This document shows positions 8,471 through 16,213 of a DNA stretch of 64,000 nt, in pieces (positions within the stretch are counted from its first letter, which is position 1; each line of letters opens with the position of its first letter). The position numbers and the translations under genes are program-made. This DNA comes from Nitrobacter sp051535235 (GTDB taxonomy: Bacteria; Pseudomonadota; Alphaproteobacteria; Rhizobiales; Xanthobacteraceae). The DNA lies in contig NZ_JBPPLZ010000002.1 of NCBI RefSeq assembly GCF_051535235.1, positions 401,804-465,803 on the forward strand, written 5' to 3'. The notes under the pieces were generated by a model. It had not been told where the DNA came from. It ran no database searches and saw only the letters and a program-made list of their open reading frames with translations.

Positions 8471-8677
8471 ATGACTGGCAGCAATTTCTGGGTGATCGGC
8501 GGCGAGTTCGGTTCGATGAATTTCCACAAGCTCGTGGAAGGCTCGGCGCAGGTCCAGGGTCCGTTCAAGACGAGGAAGGAAGCCGAGGACGCCTGGCGGG
8601 TGGTGTCGGAAGAAAACCGTCACCGCGCCGGCGTGCGCTTCTCCATCGTGGAAGAGCCCAATCGCATGGCGAGCTGA
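8471..8677 (+). CDS. DUF4170 domain-containing small protein
   Basis: A 68-residue soluble protein (FWVIGGEFGSMNFHKLVEG, then GPFKTRKEAEDAW and VRFSIVEEP) that matches DUF4170 as remembered. It starts 12 bp after aceA, with GAGGAG-type pairing in the gap, and shares the terminator that follows. Co-transcription with isocitrate lyase is therefore likely. DUF4170 proteins have no established function; the position suggests a minor role during growth on acetate or fatty acids. Confidence 0.82.
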   Translation: MTGSNFWVIGGEFGSMNFHKLVEGSAQVQGPFKTRKEAEDAWRVVSEENRHRAGVRFSIVEEPNRMAS

Positions 8678-8712
8678 CGCGCCAATCTTCACGTAGAAAC
8701 GTCCAGGGAAGC

Positions 8713-8756
8713 GGACGGCCCTGCCCGGGCAACCGGGGCGGGGCCGTTCGTTTTTT
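8713..8756 (+). terminator. Strong intrinsic terminator after aceA-DUF4170
   Basis: A long GC stem, ACGGCCC (8715-8721) with GGGCCGT (8741-8747), continues inward as CCCGG/CCGGG with a GCAA tetraloop and one bulge. TTCG then TTTTTT follows. This closes the aceA operon. Confidence 0.88.
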
Positions 8757-8901
8757 GGCAGCGATGTGCCAGGCGGATCGCCGGTTTCGTTGGCTATAAG
8801 CCTTTGATCTTCAATGGCCTTTGCGGAAAACGCTGTTGCTGCTAGGTTGCATGGTTACCGGCGGGTTAATGGCGGCCGGGTTCTGCGGGAGAGGCGACTG
8901 A

Positions 8902-9462
8902 ATGTCGGACGCACCGGGCAAGGGAACGGGGGCGGCGGAAACCGTCAAGCCCACGCGGCTGCGCGATGCGCTGCGCCGGGCTCGGATCGAGGCTGCTGAT
9001 CGCACCGGCGTCGTCGTCGACCTGCGCGATGCGGAAGAGGCGCGGCTCGAGATCCTGAATGAGGCACTCGATCCGCTGTTTGCGGAGGTGCCCGACCAGA
9101 TTGATCTGTTCGAGCGCGGCATCAGTCACGGTGACACGCCACGGCTGTGGATCGACGTGGTGGCGCATGTCCTGATGGGCCGCGACAAGCGCATGTACCG
9201 TTTCGTCCAGGATACCCGTCATGGCCGGATCGTGCTCGCGGAATCCCACGACGTGGCCGCGGTCGCGGACGCCGTCACCGATTATGTCGCCCGCCGCATG
9301 ATCGAGCGCGAGCGTGCGCTGGCGGCGACATCGACGACGCCGCAGCAAGTTGAGGCGCAAGAACCGCGCCGCAGCCGCTTCTGGGCGTTCGCATTCGGAT
9401 TCATCGCCGGCATTGTCGCATTGTTCGGGCTCGCGCTCGTCGCGGCGCTCAGGAGCCCATAA
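8902..9462 (+). CDS. Conserved hypothetical protein with C-terminal membrane anchor
   Basis: The product has 186 residues. A mainly helical, charged cytosolic part (about 1-155), rich in Arg, Asp and Glu, contains YRFVQDTRHGRIVLAES and ends in a basic QEPRRSR stretch. One transmembrane helix follows (about 160-183; FWAFAFGFIAGIVALFGLAL). A tail-anchored arrangement is likely. I do not recognise a named domain and cannot assign a function. It stands alone between the aceA terminator and a convergent dehydrogenase gene. Confidence 0.7.
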   Translation: MSDAPGKGTGAAETVKPTRLRDALRRARIEAADRTGVVVDLRDAEEARLEILNEALDPLFAEVPDQIDLFERGISHGDTPRLWIDVVAHVLMGRDKRMYRFVQDTRHGRIVLAESHDVAAVADAVTDYVARRMIERERALAATSTTPQQVEAQEPRRSRFWAFAFGFIAGIVALFGLALVAALRSP

Positions 9463-9490
9463 CGCGCGGCGGCCTTGATCGTGGCGTGGT

Positions 9491-10645
9491 TCACTTCCCC
9501 GCCGGCGAGACCCGCAGGATACGCCCGTCCGCATTATCGGTCAAAAGCCACAACGCCCCGTCCGGGCCCTGCCTGACATCGCGGATGCGCTCGTTGAGAT
9601 TTTGCAGGAGCCGCTCCTCGGCGGTGACGGCATTGCCATTGAGCGAAAGCCGCACCAGCATCTTGCCCGCCAGCGCGCCGGTGAACAGGCTGCCTTGCCA
9701 TCCCGGAAACAGCGTTCCGGTATAGAACGCCATGCCGGAAGGCGCGATCGACGGCACCCAGTATTTGATCGGCTGCTCCATGCCGGGCTTCGATGTGCTC
9801 TCATGGATCTTCGCGCCGTTGTAATCGATGCCGTAGCCGATCACCGGCCAGCCATAGTTCTTGCCTTTGCCGATGATGTTGACCTCGTCGCCGCCGCGCG
9901 GGCCATGCTCTATCTCCCAGAGATCGCCGGTCGCGGGATTGAACGCGAGGCCTTGTCCGTTGCGGTGGCCGTAGCTCCAGATTTCCGGACGCGCGCTGTC
10001 ATGGCCGACGAACGGATTGTCCCGCGGCACCGAGCCGTCGGGTGCGATCCGGACCAGCTTGCCGTTGTCGACGCGAAGGTTCTGCGCCTCGTCACGCGGG
10101 CCGAAATGGTCGCCGAGCGTGACGTAAAGATCGCCGTCGCGCGCGCCTTGCGCAATACGGCAGCCATGATTGGCCTGGCCGCCGGGGCCGACCTGCGTGA
10201 AGATCACCTTCACCTGATCGAGCGCGGTGGCATCCTCATTAAGCCGCGCCCGGGCGACGGAGGCATTGCCGCCGCTATCGGCGGAGTAACAGATATAGAG
10301 CGTGCGATTGTCCGCAAAGTCGCGGTCGAGCGCGACGTCGAGCAGGCCCGCCTGGCCCCTGACATAGGGCTTCGGCACGCCCTTCAGGGGTGACGACAAT
10401 ACGCCATCGGGAGTGACGATGCGGATGCGCCCCGGACGTTCGGTCACCAGCATCCGTCCGTCCGGCAGGAAGGCGAGAGCCCAGGGATTGACCAGGCCGC
10501 TGGCGATGGTTTGCACCTGAAGCTGCCCGGCCGACGATTTGAATGCCGTGCTTTCGGCGCGCACGCCGGCGGCGTTCCCGAACAGAGCGGTCAGCACGAT
10601 GGCTGCACTTAGCACGACCGTAGCCCACGCGTTGGATGCTCTCAT
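9491..10645 (-). CDS. PQQ-dependent aldose (glucose/sorbosone-type) sugar dehydrogenase, secreted
   Basis: The product has 384 residues. The signal peptide (residues 1 to about 30, ending GVRAES) is followed by a six-bladed beta-propeller of the GSDH/YliI family. Hallmarks are NPWALAFLPDGRMLVTERPG, QAGLLDVALD, NHGCRIAQ, YGHRNGQGLAFNP and EHGPRGGDEVN. The family oxidises aldose sugars in the periplasm with PQQ. The ATG at 10645 begins the signal peptide, whereas a TTG at 10684 only adds a non-signal-like extension. No PQQ biosynthesis genes are nearby. The substrate cannot be told from sequence. Confidence 0.88.
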   Translation of the reverse strand: MRASNAWATVVLSAAIVLTALFGNAAGVRAESTAFKSSAGQLQVQTIASGLVNPWALAFLPDGRMLVTERPGRIRIVTPDGVLSSPLKGVPKPYVRGQAGLLDVALDRDFADNRTLYICYSADSGGNASVARARLNEDATALDQVKVIFTQVGPGGQANHGCRIAQGARDGDLYVTLGDHFGPRDEAQNLRVDNGKLVRIAPDGSVPRDNPFVGHDSARPEIWSYGHRNGQGLAFNPATGDLWEIEHGPRGGDEVNIIGKGKNYGWPVIGYGIDYNGAKIHESTSKPGMEQPIKYWVPSIAPSGMAFYTGTLFPGWQGSLFTGALAGKMLVRLSLNGNAVTAEERLLQNLNERIRDVRQGPDGALWLLTDNADGRILRVSPAGK

Positions 10646-10738
10646 CGAATCGTCCCGTCGTCGAGCGGATAATCCCGACGACAAACGCCGGTGACCGCAA
10701 AAAGATCACGAGGCGCGATCCGCGAAAACCCGATCGGT

Positions 10739-10915
10739 TCAGGCGGGGATCGGCACAGTCATCGAGACCTTGATCGATATCATCGCGAAGGCCAGGCAAA
10801 GGCAAATAGCGGCGGCCGCAATCGCCAGCGACGCGGCGACCGCCTTGGTCAGGCGCGGGGAGGCGAGGCGTGTGATGGGTGCCACAAACCCACTACTCGT
10901 GCTCTGCGATCGCAT
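10739..10915 (-). CDS. Putative 58-residue membrane protein
   Basis: I found this small gene by reading the minus strand. It starts at ATG 10915 and encodes MRSQSTSSGF at its N-terminus, a basic LTK region, and one hydrophobic helix (about residues 24-46, Ala/Ile/Leu/Cys rich), ending VPIPA. AAGGA lies about 10 nt upstream of the start. The gene occupies a gap that otherwise holds nothing. No homologue is recognised, and a chance open frame in GC-rich DNA remains possible. Confidence 0.4.
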   Translation of the reverse strand: MRSQSTSSGFVAPITRLASPRLTKAVAASLAIAAAAICLCLAFAMISIKVSMTVPIPA

Positions 10916-11039
10916 CGTTCATCAATCCTTCGAGGACGAATCACTCGCAATGCGCGAGTCTTTCACCTTGCGCGGGCAGGATTGGGGCAGCGGCGGCATG
11001 AAAGATGTCCAAAGCAAGGCTAGCGCCGGCTGAACGCGA

Positions 11040-11693
11040 TCAGGTGCTGGCGGCGATGCCGGCCGTCGCATTCCCCGACGGGGCGGCGCGCCCGTCCATG
11101 CCCGCAAAGCCGGGCTGCTGTTCGATCCGTCGCAGCCAGGTGCGGATCGAAGGAAACGCGGTGAGGTCGAAGTCGCACTTGTCGGCGACATGGGTGTAGG
11201 CATAAAGCGCGATGTCGGCGATGGTGAGTTGCTCGGCGGCGAAGAAGTCGTGGGTTCTCAGATGATTCTCCATGACCTGAAGCGCCGCATAGCCGCGCTC
11301 CATCCAGTCATCCAGCGCATGGGTTTGCAGATCGCGGCCGCCCTTCACCAGCGAGAGCCAGAAATAGGCGGCGCCGATATTGGGCTCCAGCGCGTGCTGT
11401 TCGAAGAACATCCACTGCAGCGCTTCGGCTCGCTCGATCGGGGAGTCCGGAGCCAGCGCGGTTCCGAGCGCGACATACCACAGGATCGCATTGGACTCCG
11501 CCAGGTAGCGTCCTTCCTCCACCTCCAGCAAGGGCACCTGTCCGCTCGGATTCTTCGCGAGAAAATCCGGCGTGCGGCTTTCGCCGCGCAGGATATCGAC
11601 CTCGACGGCCTGATAGGGCGCGCCAAGCAAGGACAGCGCAAGGCGAACCTTGTAGCTGTTTCCCGAGCGTTGCATCGAATAGAGCTTATACAT
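11040..11693 (-). CDS. Glutathione S-transferase family protein
   Basis: The product has 217 residues, starting at MYKLYSMQRSGNSYKVRLAL. An N-terminal thioredoxin-like domain has the substrate loop NPSGQVPLLE and the glutathione-binding ESNAILWY (about residues 65-72). An all-helical C-terminal domain contains the LTIADIALYAYTH motif. The upstream in-frame sequence lacks GST character, so the start at 11693 is preferred. The family conjugates or reduces electrophiles with glutathione in the cytosol; the substrate is unknown. It stands alone, convergent with nothing and next to a GT87-like gene on the same strand. Confidence 0.9.
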   Translation of the reverse strand: MYKLYSMQRSGNSYKVRLALSLLGAPYQAVEVDILRGESRTPDFLAKNPSGQVPLLEVEEGRYLAESNAILWYVALGTALAPDSPIERAEALQWMFFEQHALEPNIGAAYFWLSLVKGGRDLQTHALDDWMERGYAALQVMENHLRTHDFFAAEQLTIADIALYAYTHVADKCDFDLTAFPSIRTWLRRIEQQPGFAGMDGRAAPSGNATAGIAAST

Positions 11694-11854
11694 GCGGGGA
11701 ATGGCTGGATCCGTTCGGGCCGAAGAAGCGGGCTGGTTCTGCACGGGTAAACAATGATGCGGCCGGCGGCGCATCGCAAGGGCTGGAACGGTCTGATCGT
11801 TCAACACATGCGAAAAGCCCGATAGCTGCTGCCGCCGCGCGTTTCAGGAGAAAA

Positions 11855-13150
11855 TCATGTCGGCAAACCGCGCGGATCGATATCACATGCGCGCGAGTTC
11901 GCGGTTCCGGAGCGCTGATCCTGGCGGTCGCGCCACGCGCGACGGAGCGTGAGCGCATAGAGCGCAAGCAGAGCGATCGCGCCGAGCGGTATGCCCGTCG
12001 CACCGGCCACGGTGCGGGCAAGCAGCGGCGACGCCCATGCCGCCGCCAGCACATTGATTTCGAAATCCCGGAAGCCGCCGGCGAACCCGAGAGTCGTCAT
12101 GAATGCGATCGCCGGCGCGAGGATCGTCAGGTCGTAGTCGAGCGTGTGCGGCGAAGCCAGAAGAGCGGCGATGATCAGGATCGCGGCCTTGAGATTGTTG
12201 TCGTAACGGCCGCGCCAGATCCATGCGACGCCGCAGATCGTTGCGGCCGATGTCAGGCCCTGGGCGATATAGGCGAGAGATAAGCCGCCGCCCCACATCC
12301 GTATCGCGGCGAACACGCTCTGCAGTTTCTCGAACCCGACGCTGCCTTGTTCCAGCAACAGCCGGCGCGACACATCGGTCGATGCGAGAAAGGCGAACCA
12401 CACATCGGTGCCGAATGCGAGCGAAGCGATCAACGCAAGCACGATCACCGCGAGCGTCGCCGCGGCAACGGTTCGCCAATGGCCGGACACGATCAGCGCG
12501 ACCGGAATCACCAGCGCGAATTGCGGCTTGTAGGCGAGACAGCCGAACAGCAGGCCGGAGAGCAGCGGCCGTGTCGGCAAGGTGAGCAATGCCGCGCCGA
12601 ACAAGCCGGCGGTGAGCAGGCCGTTCTGACCGTGGCCGACATTGATGAAAATGGCCGGAAAGGCGAGCGCGGGAAAGATCCAGATGGCGGCCGGATCGCC
12701 GCGCGCCTGCCGCAGGGGCCGGAGAATCGCGGCGATCACGCCGAGATAAAAGGCGAATGTCGCCGCCTGCCACACCGCGAGCGCGATCGGATAGGGCATC
12801 AGCGCCAGCGGCGCTGCGAGCAGGAGAAAGAGCGGCGGATAGAACCAGGCGTAATAGGGTACGCCGGCGCCGAAGATCTGCTGCTCGCGCGCGTAATGCG
12901 CAGCCATGTCGTAGACCTCGACCGCACGCCCTTCGAGTGCGAGCGATCCGGCAGCGTAGAAGCTGGAGAAGTCGGTGCCGAGCGGTTTACCCTGGGGGTC
13001 GATCAGGCCATGGGACAGCGCGACCCATATCACCGCTGCGACCACGTAGAAACCGAGCAGCATGATGCTGTAGCCGCGGACGCGCTCGACCGTCAGCCAC
13101 GCACCGGTCCGAAGGTTGTCCGTTAAGCCAGCTTGCCAGAAATAAGTCAT
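11855..13150 (-). CDS. DUF2029/GT87-like polytopic membrane glycosyltransferase
   Basis: The product has 431 residues and about ten hydrophobic helices. GTDFSSFYAAGSLAL early in the protein, with YAWFYPPLFLLLAAPLAL and NVGHGQNGLLTAGL, is typical of the DUF2029 (GT87) family, which includes polyprenyl-phosphate mannosyltransferases. The early Asp in GTDF is the presumed catalytic site. These enzymes add sugars on the outer side of the inner membrane. The acceptor is unknown. I take the ATG at 13150 (MTYFWQAGL), since sequence upstream of it is not protein-like. Confidence 0.78.
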   Translation of the reverse strand: MTYFWQAGLTDNLRTGAWLTVERVRGYSIMLLGFYVVAAVIWVALSHGLIDPQGKPLGTDFSSFYAAGSLALEGRAVEVYDMAAHYAREQQIFGAGVPYYAWFYPPLFLLLAAPLALMPYPIALAVWQAATFAFYLGVIAAILRPLRQARGDPAAIWIFPALAFPAIFINVGHGQNGLLTAGLFGAALLTLPTRPLLSGLLFGCLAYKPQFALVIPVALIVSGHWRTVAAATLAVIVLALIASLAFGTDVWFAFLASTDVSRRLLLEQGSVGFEKLQSVFAAIRMWGGGLSLAYIAQGLTSAATICGVAWIWRGRYDNNLKAAILIIAALLASPHTLDYDLTILAPAIAFMTTLGFAGGFRDFEINVLAAAWASPLLARTVAGATGIPLGAIALLALYALTLRRAWRDRQDQRSGTANSRACDIDPRGLPT

Positions 13151-13386
13151 TTCGCTGTTTAAATTTGCGAATATTTCGCAACGCTGCAGGGAAAATGCTG
13201 CGAGGACATGCGACGTCTGCACACTAGCCGCCGCGCTTTAATGTTTCCTGAAGCGGAAGAGACCAAAAAGTTATAGCCAATCTTCTTGCGGTGCAGCGGA
13301 ACGCGATTTAGTGTGCATCGATCTCATCATGAAGATTTGTGACAGTCGCGGCGTTGCTGGATCACGGCGCCCGTATGGAGACGATG

Positions 13387-14589
13387 ATGCCTTTTCTCTC
13401 TGCTGCGCTCGATCGTGTGAAGCCGTCCGCGACCATCGCGGTCACGGATAAAGCGCGTCGGCTCAAGGCGGAGGGACGGAACGTCATTGGCCTCGGCGCG
13501 GGCGAGCCGGATTTCGATACGCCGGCCAATATCAAGCTGGCGGCGGTCCATGCGATCGAGGCCGGCAAGACCAAGTATACGGCGGTCGATGGCATCCCAG
13601 AGTTGAAGGAAGCGATATCAGCCAAATTCGAGCGCGAGAACGGCCTGACCTACAAGCCGAACCAGATCATCGTCGGCACCGGCGGCAAGCAGGTTCTCTA
13701 CAACGCGCTGATGGCGACGATCAATCCGGGCGACGAGGTCATCATTCCCGCGCCGTACTGGGTCAGCTATCCCGAGATGGTGGCGCTGGCGGGCGGCGAA
13801 TCCGTGCCCGTCATTTGCACGGCGGAATTCGGTTTCAAGCTGCAGGCCGACGCGCTGGAGCGGGCGATCACGCCGAGGACGAAGTGGATCATCCTCAACT
13901 CGCCGTCGAATCCGACCGGCGCGGCCTATACGCGCGCCGAGTTGAAAGCCCTGACCGACGTGCTGGTGAAGCACCCGCAGGTCTGGGTGATGACCGACGA
14001 CATGTACGAGCATCTGGTCTATGACGACTTCGAATTCACCACGCCCGCGCAGGTCGAGCCGAAACTGTTCGACCGCACGCTGACGGTGAACGGCGTGTCG
14101 AAGGCCTACTGCATGACCGGCTGGCGGATCGGCTATGCCGGCGGCCCCGCGCAACTCATCAAGGCGATGGCGACGATCCAGTCGCAGTCGACCTCGAACC
14201 CGTCGTCGATCTCACAGTGGGCGGCGGTCGAGGCGCTGAACGGGCCGCAGGAGTTCATCGGTGCGAACAACAAGGTGTTCAAGGAGCGCCGCGACCTCGT
14301 GGTGGCGATGCTGAACCAGGCCAAGGGCATCGATTGTCCGCGGCCGGAAGGCGCGTTCTACGTCTATCCCTCCTGCGCCGGAACCATCGGCAAGACCACG
14401 CCGTCGGGCAAAAAGCTCGAGACCGACGTGGATTTTGTCACCGAACTGCTGGAGGCCGAAGGTGTTGCAGTGGTGCAGGGCTCGGCCTTCGGTCTAGGCC
14501 CGGCGTTCCGGATTTCCTATGCGACCAAAACCGCCGATCTCGAGGATGCCTGCAACCGCATCCAGCGTTTCTGCGGCAGCTTGCGCTGA
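13387..14589 (+). CDS. aatA: Aspartate aminotransferase (class I PLP enzyme)
   Basis: The product has 400 residues. It is a fold-type I PLP enzyme that interconverts aspartate/2-oxoglutarate and oxaloacetate/glutamate. The PLP lysine is Lys239 in VNGVSKAYCMTGWRIGY, and NSPSNPTG and the final FRISYA arginine motif are present. It is the alpha-proteobacterial 400-residue AatA type (MPFLSAALDRVKPSATIAVT). The ATG at 13387 is chosen because GGAG lies 6 nt upstream; the ATG at 13375 would add METM. Some members of the group also act on prephenate. Confidence 0.92.
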   Translation: MPFLSAALDRVKPSATIAVTDKARRLKAEGRNVIGLGAGEPDFDTPANIKLAAVHAIEAGKTKYTAVDGIPELKEAISAKFERENGLTYKPNQIIVGTGGKQVLYNALMATINPGDEVIIPAPYWVSYPEMVALAGGESVPVICTAEFGFKLQADALERAITPRTKWIILNSPSNPTGAAYTRAELKALTDVLVKHPQVWVMTDDMYEHLVYDDFEFTTPAQVEPKLFDRTLTVNGVSKAYCMTGWRIGYAGGPAQLIKAMATIQSQSTSNPSSISQWAAVEALNGPQEFIGANNKVFKERRDLVVAMLNQAKGIDCPRPEGAFYVYPSCAGTIGKTTPSGKKLETDVDFVTELLEAEGVAVVQGSAFGLGPAFRISYATKTADLEDACNRIQRFCGSLR

Positions 14590-14614
14590 CGGCTGCCTCC
14601 GTCGTCGCGTTATC

Positions 14615-14650
14615 ACATGTCGTCCCTGCGCAGGCAGGGAGCCATGTCCT
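14615..14650. repeat. Short palindromic repeat after aatA
   Basis: TCCCTGC (14623-14629) pairs with GCAGGGA (14634-14640) around GCAG. The surrounding CATGTCG...GAGCCATGT resembles an intergenic palindrome that I associate with Bradyrhizobium-group genomes. There is no T run, so it is not called a terminator. Confidence 0.4.
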
Positions 14651-14876
14651 CGTCACCATGTCTTTGTCACCGAGGTGAAGATGCGAGACTGTGTTGAGCC
14701 TCGCGCCATCTTGCAGATGTCGCGTAACTTCGCTGGCTCTGCTTTTCGGCCCTTCATTAAGTTTTAGCAACGTTGCCGGCATTTTGATGCCGCGATGTGG
14801 CAGCCGCCTTGTTTTGGACACGGCGGTTCCATCATGTTCCACCCACCTTTCCCAACTTCCCAGCGGAGATCAACTC

Positions 14877-15434
14877 ATGCGTTTCCCAAGACTTCTTGCC
14901 GTGGCCGCCGTGACGCTCGTGGCGTCGGTTGCGGGCGCCCATGCCCAACATCGTCAGGTTCAGGCCGGAATCCTCGAATGCGAGGGCGGTCAGAACGTGG
15001 GCTATGTGGTCGGCTCGACGACGGAATTGCAGTGCGTCTTTCGCAGTAACTCCGGCGCGCCGCTTGAACCCTATATCGCGCGGGTGCAGCGTTTCGGCCT
15101 CGACCTTGGCGTAACGTCGCAGACCGGGCTCGCATGGGTGGTCAATGCACCGAGCCACAGGCTCGGCCCCGGCGCATTGGCCGGTCACTTCGGCGGGGTC
15201 GGCGCCAACGCCACGGTCGGCGTCGGCATCGGCGCCAACCTGCTGGTCGGCGGATCCGACAACTCGATTTCGCTGCAGCCGCTGAGCCTGCAGGGCCAGA
15301 CCGGCCTCAGTGCGGTGGCTGGCGTCGTGGACGTCGATCTGCGTCCGGCGGATATGCGTCCGACGCCTCGCTACAAGCGGCATCGGCATCACCATCGCCG
15401 TCATCATCACCATCACCATCGGCATCATAGCTGA
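14877..15434 (+). CDS. DUF992 secreted protein with histidine-rich tail
   Basis: The product has 185 residues. A signal peptide (MRFPRLLAVAAVTLVASV, cleaved near AHAQ) is followed by a DUF992 domain (GILECEGGQNVGYVVGSTTEL, then QPLSLQGQTGLSAVAGV). It ends in an unusual tail of about 20 residues made of His and Arg, which could bind metal. DUF992 proteins are small exported proteins of unknown function in Rhizobiales. A second DUF992 gene follows beyond a terminator, so the two are separate transcripts from a probable tandem duplication. The start has a clear signal peptide and CGGAGA upstream. Confidence 0.85.
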   Translation: MRFPRLLAVAAVTLVASVAGAHAQHRQVQAGILECEGGQNVGYVVGSTTELQCVFRSNSGAPLEPYIARVQRFGLDLGVTSQTGLAWVVNAPSHRLGPGALAGHFGGVGANATVGVGIGANLLVGGSDNSISLQPLSLQGQTGLSAVAGVVDVDLRPADMRPTPRYKRHRHHHRRHHHHHHRHHS

Positions 15435-15456
15435 TCGGATCGGACGAAGACCCGAG

Positions 15457-15486
15457 AGAGGCCCGCGACAGCGGGCCTCTTTTTTG
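15457..15486 (+). terminator. Intrinsic terminator after the first DUF992 gene
   Basis: A perfect 10-bp stem, AGAGGCCCGC (15457-15466) with GCGGGCCTCT (15471-15480), has a GACA tetraloop and a run of seven T. It separates the two DUF992 genes. Confidence 0.95.
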
Positions 15487-15597
15487 ATGTTCATGGCTGC
15501 AAGTTCGCGTCTGGCGAGAGGCGGGCCGCTGTGCAATAAAATGCGCACGCCATAAGTGTGGCGATCGGTGTCTGCATCACTTTCATCCGGAGTTTTC

Positions 15598-16080
15598 ATG
15601 CGCGGAATTCCAGTTCTGACGGGCGCTGCGGCGGCGGTCGTCATGTCGATCGCGGGCGCTCTTGCGCAGCAGCCCGCTGAGCGCGTCAAGGTCGGCGTTC
15701 TCGAATGCCGCGGCGCAGCCAGCGTCGGGTTTATCGTCGGTTCGGTGACCAATCTCGGCTGCGTGTTTCACATGGAGGGCCTGCCCGAAGATCGCTATGT
15801 CGCGACGATCCGCAAAGTCGGCGTCGATCTCGGCATCACCCAGGAATCGGCGCTGGCCTGGGCCGTTTACGCGCCAGTGGCGCGGCTCGGCCCCGGCGAT
15901 CTCTCCGGCGACTACGCGGGCGCGCAAGGCAGTGCCTCGATCGGCGTCGGACTTGGCGGCAACGTGCTGATCGGTGGCTCCGCCAACTCGATTGCCCTGC
16001 AACCGCTCAGCATACAGGGGCAGGTCGGCCTCAACATTGCGGCCGGTCTCGCCGCGCTGGAATTGCGTCCGGGGCGTTGA
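15598..16080 (+). CDS. DUF992 secreted protein, second copy
   Basis: The product has 160 residues. A signal peptide (MRGIPVLTGAAAAVVMSIAG, to about LAQQ) precedes a complete DUF992 domain: VGVLECRGAASVGFIVGSVT, LAWAVYAPVARLGPGDLSGDYAG and NSIALQPLSIQGQVGLNIAAG. It closely matches the preceding paralogue but lacks the His-rich tail. CCGGAG lies 6-7 nt upstream of the ATG. The function of the family is unknown; a periplasmic location is predicted. Confidence 0.85.
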   Translation: MRGIPVLTGAAAAVVMSIAGALAQQPAERVKVGVLECRGAASVGFIVGSVTNLGCVFHMEGLPEDRYVATIRKVGVDLGITQESALAWAVYAPVARLGPGDLSGDYAGAQGSASIGVGLGGNVLIGGSANSIALQPLSIQGQVGLNIAAGLAALELRPGR

Positions 16081-16213
16081 CAACTTTTGGGGAGCCCGGA
16101 TTTGCTCCCCGCAGCGATTGAAACCGCCATTTCCGCGCCTCACCTTGCCGCACGATGTTTTCCCGCTTGCCAAAACCGGAGCGCGGGAGGAGCATCATCG
16201 TGCCGACCCAATC

